Of a stretch of 64,000 nt of DNA, positions 60,380 to 64,000 are shown in pieces; positions within the stretch are counted from its first letter, which is position 1, and every line of letters begins with the position of its first letter. The stretch is from Patiria miniata (taxonomy: Eukaryota; Echinodermata; Asteroidea; Valvatida; Asterinidae), in assembly GCF_015706575.1 (NCBI RefSeq), contig NW_024037053.1, forward strand, positions 4,030,001 to 4,094,000, in the 5' to 3' direction. Under the pieces are notes generated by a model. That model was not told where the DNA came from, made no database searches, and saw only the letters and a list, made by a program, of their open reading frames with translations. The translations under genes and the position numbers were made by a program.

Positions 60380-63300
60380 CTGAAAAACACCGGTGAAAAA
60401 TTCCATCGCAAGAGCAGTTAGTTTCGGTTTTGAAAAGAAATTTGTTTACCTGATGGGCAAAATAGTGTTTCACTTTTTGACGTCTGAGAATTTCTGGTGT
60501 TACCCGTTCATATCAATTATGATTTTCATAACGATAATTCGGTAGGACTAAGTTGTGAACTTTCCAATGAGAGAAAACTGTTTTATAATGGAAGTCGATT
60601 TGAAGTTAATTATACAAGTTTTAATTTGAGAGTAAATTTGCAACCAAAAAGTCGGAGTATGGCGATTAACAGGCATGATAGTTTCCAGATTTTTTTGAAC
60701 CTGACAGTAATTTTTAGTACAAAAAGAAAGGCATCTTTCAGACATTTCATCAATTTGAAGACTTTTTTTAATTCACATTCTCATCCCTGGTTAAACAAAT
60801 TAAAAATTTGGAGTTAGATAATAAAGCTTCTGACTCGTGCAAAAATGGAAATTGTTTTTGGAAGAACAAAAGGGAGCGCAGAGTATAAAATTGTTTTTGT
60901 TTATCGTTACACAATAAATCCGACATAATGCAATCAATTATAAGGAGAAATCAGAAAAAAAATAATAAATATTAAAGTGCGGAGTCAGAGACTGAGTAAA
61001 CACTCTCAATTGTTTTTGTTTTGTAGCCTCAATTCTAGTTCGTCAGGTATAGCTTTATTTTTTTTCTGCATTCCCCATGATATATACTGTGCATTTAATC
61101 ATTGACCTTGCGGTTGATAGTTATACCGGGTGGGGCACTTTTTCCCGGAAACAAGACTATTTTAAACTGCATATTGTCTGGAGTGTAAGTTTGCCCACAT
61201 CCACGACAAAAGCTCTGACGATGTGTACTTTAATAGATAGAGTTGGAAAACATGACAGTTGCACGGCAGAAGGATAGTTTTTATGTGCTTAGAAACGGCA
61301 TTTTATAGGGAAAAACAAATCAACAAGTTTCTTCGGCAAAATGGCCCTGAACTGCTTTATTCTACTTTAATATAAAAGTTGATGTGTATATAACTTTCAA
61401 CTGGACAATAATCATGCAGCGTCACTGACGTTCGTGAAAACGGCAAAAGTGTGAGATGAATTGGGACCCCAATTTTTTTAAATTTTTTTTTAGTACTTAC
61501 TGTGATAATCTGTAATCCACTGCACTGTCGCTTGCCTGTTATTCGCAATTGCTCCGTCCAAAGGAGTTTGTCCGGCGTTATTCGTCTCCCAGAACGAACA
61601 ACCTCTTGATAATAAACTTAAAATCTGCACAAAAATTTCCAAAAACAATGAAAGCACTTTATGCTTTTTGGCAAAAACAAAACAGTAAGGGCTAAAGAAT
61701 ATAAAATTACATCTCGTGATAGTTGCTGAATGGTATCGGCTTTAGCCCTACACACAAAACAAAATAAAAAAGAGAAAACTACAATTGTGTATAAATCACT
61801 GGAAAAAAATGAATATTATGAAATGTCCCTTGAGGTTTTTTCTATTTTCTGTGAAAAAATTACAGTTCATTTAATAAACAATACAAGTGCAAAACTTATC
61901 TCTTAGAGAAACTGAATTTTTTGACATGATTTATTTTTAGTTGTGACGGTTATTGATGTGTGGGTCATTTAATATATATATTAATATATAATCTAATTTT
62001 TGATACAAAATTGAGTTACAAATTTGTTACATAAAAATGTATGGGAAATCCGCATAACAGGCACAATTTACCGCAACCTTACTCAAGCGACTCACGCAGC
62101 AGCTTCAAAATAAAATACTAGGTATTACTGCATCAACTTTAGCCTCATTGACCCAGAACACAAAAAAAGGGCACTACCTCGTCTGAATTATATTTTTTTT
62201 AAATTTAACTTTCAGGCTTTATGGGTTTAGTTCTTTTGTATGGCCACCTGTGAGTGGCGTGACACATGACTTTGTAAAAAAAAAAAAGGAAAAAATTTAC
62301 ATATTACAAATTCATCAACTTTAGCCTCATTGACCCAGAACACAAAAAAAAAATGTGCACTTCCTCGTCTGAATAACATTTTTTTTTAATTTAACTTTAA
62401 GGCTTTATGGGTTTGGTTCTTTTGTATGGCCAGACCTGTGAGTGGCGTGACACATGACTTTGTAAAAATAATTTACATATTGTTGAGTTCAAGGTTAACC
62501 AAAACAAAATGCCTTTTCGTTGACTTATTGAACTCTTTTCTGCTTTCATGGAAAAGACAACAAAAAGCACGATTTTTGTAAGAAACATTCTCGGTTTCCC
62601 TAATACAAAACACCGGGATTAACCACCCAAAAAACGTATTTTATACAATAATAAAACAATCTTACTTCAAAAGAATAGGGACCAGGTGATTTAAAGTAAA
62701 AATAATAATAATAATAATAAGTATAATAATTACCCTGGATTGGAAATTTGGGAGACACCAAAATTTTGCCTCTAAAGGGGGGCTGTGACATTAGGGAGAC
62801 ATGAAAATGTCTCCCTAAAAATGACCCATGTCTCCCATCGTGCAAAGAAATTACGATAACGTGTCTCCTTAGTGGTACCTCTACACGTATAATAGCGATA
62901 AAAAATAATTTAATAATTAACAAAAAACTCTTAAATAAACACTGAAATATTTTGAAAATGAATAACTCCGGTCGAGTTCAAAAACATGACCTATTTGAAT
63001 GATTGACTGAATTTTACTCTAAATCGTATATTTCCTGGCTTCAATCGATGCAAAATAAATCACTTGAATAGTGTTTTTGTATTATTGAGAAACAAAAATA
63101 AAGGGTAGCACCCTTACCCCAACGGGACGGCCCTCCTCCGCGGCCAGGTGTGCCGGTGTGTTACCCCTTCTCCACTCCCTCGCTGTGGGGTCCGCACCGT
63201 GCGCCAGCAGCCACCGTACCGTGTCCTCGTGGCCGTGCTCGGCGGCGTCGTGCAGGGGAGTCCGCCCCACGTCGGGGTCCGGCACGTTCGGATCGGCACC

Positions 63301-64000
63301 TTTCTCCAGCAAGAACTGGGCAACCATGGGGGTGGCCATCGTCATGACCTACGTAGGAAAGGCAGAAACATTTGTTACCAGAGTCCCTTTATTTGTTAAA
63401 GAGACATAATTAAGACAGCGTTAGACAATGGCATGGTGGGAATAAAGGCACATGCTTACAATTTGTACCCTTTATCGTAGACGCATCAAAATTTTGCTGA
63501 TAGGCCAGCGGAATTCGTTCATGGATTATAGGGGCATTTGGCTTGAGTTAGTAAGGGAGACAGGGCCGAGCCAAATCGTACTCTCTGACTTCTCCTAGAG
63601 GGCCTTAAAGCATATTAAGTCAGTTTGAAAGAGGCTTCAAAATAGTCTGGAACAGCGCTTAAGAATTCTTGTTTTCTTTTCAAAGAAAATTTCATTTTAG
63701 ATCGGGCAAGAAGGGAGACGAAATAAAGCCGTCGTTAATGAAAGCGGTTAGCGTAGCAATTTTCTCGCATGTGCCCCAACAAGACTTTCGAATTTCACGA
63801 ATATGGGAAGGACAACAACATAATGTAACATTGTTAATTGAAATAAGCTTGATTTGATGGCAGGATTTCTCGTGTCATCCTGAATTTAAAACAAAAATCT
63901 CACCTGTATAGCGGTGCGGCCGTACTTATTGCGCCCGTCCACGTCCACGCCGACCTGCCCGCTCAACTCTCGCAGTCGATTCATGTCCCCGTTCGCTGCG
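60234..64000 (-). CDS. INK4-like ankyrin-repeat protein with C-terminal SOCS box (5' end outside window)
   Basis: Four exons on the minus strand, in transcript order 64000-63904 (partial), 63348-63118, 61624-61501, 60379-60234. Junctions are GT/AG, phases are 0, 0 and 1, and the frame ends at TGA 60236-60234. The visible protein has about 198 residues. The first repeats read GRTAIQVMTMATPMVAQFLL and LHDAAEHGHEDTVRWLL, closely like INK4 (p16/p18) CDK4/6 inhibitors, with Asp at the positions of p16 Asp74, Asp84 and Asp92. A further repeat follows in exon 3, then a SOCS box: BC box TLKHLCRLTI and Cul5-box-like FPLPETLVDYL. Inferred role: an ankyrin-based binder that could deliver a partner, possibly a CDK, to an Elongin-BC/Cullin-5 ubiquitin ligase. 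The alternative is an ordinary ASB-family protein that resembles INK4 by chance. Exons 1-2 of the visible set are strikingly GC-rich compared with the introns. Confidence 0.82.
61501..61624 (-). CDS. INK4/SOCS gene, last ankyrin repeat
   Basis: Encodes ILSLLSRGCSFWETNNAGQT then PLDGAIANNRQATVQWITDY. It completes the repeat begun in the previous exon. Acceptor TTTGTGCAG and donor CACA|GTAAGT, phase 1 out. Confidence 0.82.
62131..62468 (+). repeat. Tandem pair of about 182-bp units in INK4/SOCS intron
   Basis: CATCAACTTTAGCCTCATTG starts at 62131 and again at 62313. Both copies end with GTGAGTGGCGTGACACATGA and differ mainly in homopolymer lengths. Confidence 0.85.
62699..62721 (+). repeat. 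(AAT)n microsatellite
   Basis: About seven AAT units in the intron between the first two visible INK4/SOCS exons, with further AT-rich triplets just after. Confidence 0.85.
62793..62816. repeat. Short hairpin AGGGAGACAT/ATGTCTCCCT
   Basis: Ten-base arms around GAAA. The same ATGTCTCCCT word recurs in PTPR-A intron 26 (about 17931-18095), which may mark a shared repeat. Confidence 0.6.
63118..63348 (-). CDS. INK4/SOCS gene, ankyrin repeats 2-4
   Basis: Begins after TACGTAG with VMTMATPMVAQFLLEKGADP, continues through TPLHDAAEHGHEDTVRWLLA and NTPAHLAAEEGRPVG. Length 231 nt, phase 0 at both ends. Very GC-rich. Confidence 0.88.
63904..64000 (-). CDS. INK4/SOCS gene, partial 5' exon: first visible ankyrin repeat
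   Basis: Encodes AANGDMNRLRELSG...NKYGRTAIQ and stops with CAG|GTGAGA in phase 0. This is the first INK4-type ankyrin repeat. The start codon lies to the right of the window. Confidence 0.82.

Noticed and set aside
63148..63409. Three overlapping plus-strand frames over the GC-rich stretch
   Set aside because: They are antisense shadows of the ankyrin exon, which has clear repeats on the minus strand.
1..64000. Prokaryotic features (operons, CRISPR, IS elements, ribosome-binding sites)
   Set aside because: The window is clearly intron-rich animal DNA; none were seen.

Overview
This window is animal nuclear DNA. The genes are split into many short exons with canonical GT/AG introns, the introns and spacers are AT-rich, microsatellites and small inverted-repeat transposons are dense, and the encoded proteins are metazoan receptors. 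F-type lectin (fucolectin) domains on a receptor phosphatase, together with the general look of the sequence, suggest a marine invertebrate deuterostome, most likely an echinoderm. That placement is inference from domain content, not a computed assignment.

Bases 1-55.6 kb hold a tandem segmental duplication with a unit of about 26-29 kb. Each unit carries one complete receptor-type protein tyrosine phosphatase gene on the + strand. PTPR-A (1726-23553, 38 exons) and PTPR-B (28035-55167, 35 exons) both read through in frame by my exon chaining, giving about 1773 and 1643 residues. The order is signal peptide, F-type lectin domain (two in A, one in B), two Ig-like domains, three EGF-like domains, fibronectin-III domains, one transmembrane helix, a Pro/Thr-rich juxtamembrane segment, a catalytic phosphatase domain D1 and a pseudo-catalytic D2, ending in a YENL tail. 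The Ig-Ig-EGF-EGF-EGF-FN3 part closely resembles the ectodomain of TIE receptor tyrosine kinases, so these receptors look like a TIE-type sensor joined to a phosphatase. The two copies are almost identical over parts of the cytoplasmic half, introns included, but strongly diverged in the lectin/Ig half. PTPR-A also has a second, duplicated terminal exon 0.9 kb downstream of the first.

Intron 2 of PTPR-B (28971-39182) is about 10.2 kb, against 1.9 kb in A. It is filled with nested repeats: a putative 2.2 kb element carrying many CGTAATTCCGTTACC motifs, a putative 3.1 kb element with hairpin ends and a cluster of TGACGTCA palindromes, several miniature inverted-repeat elements and a LINE remnant.

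From 55.6 to 60.2 kb there is repeat-rich spacer with a large fold-back element and nested MITEs. At the right edge (60234-64000, - strand, 5' end outside the window) is a small gene whose ankyrin repeats look like the INK4/CDKN2 family of CDK4/6 inhibitors, including the family's exon junction, but which ends in a SOCS box. An INK4-type ankyrin domain with an Elongin/Cullin-5 recruiting tail is the most unusual single gene in the window. All family assignments are by eye; no search was run.
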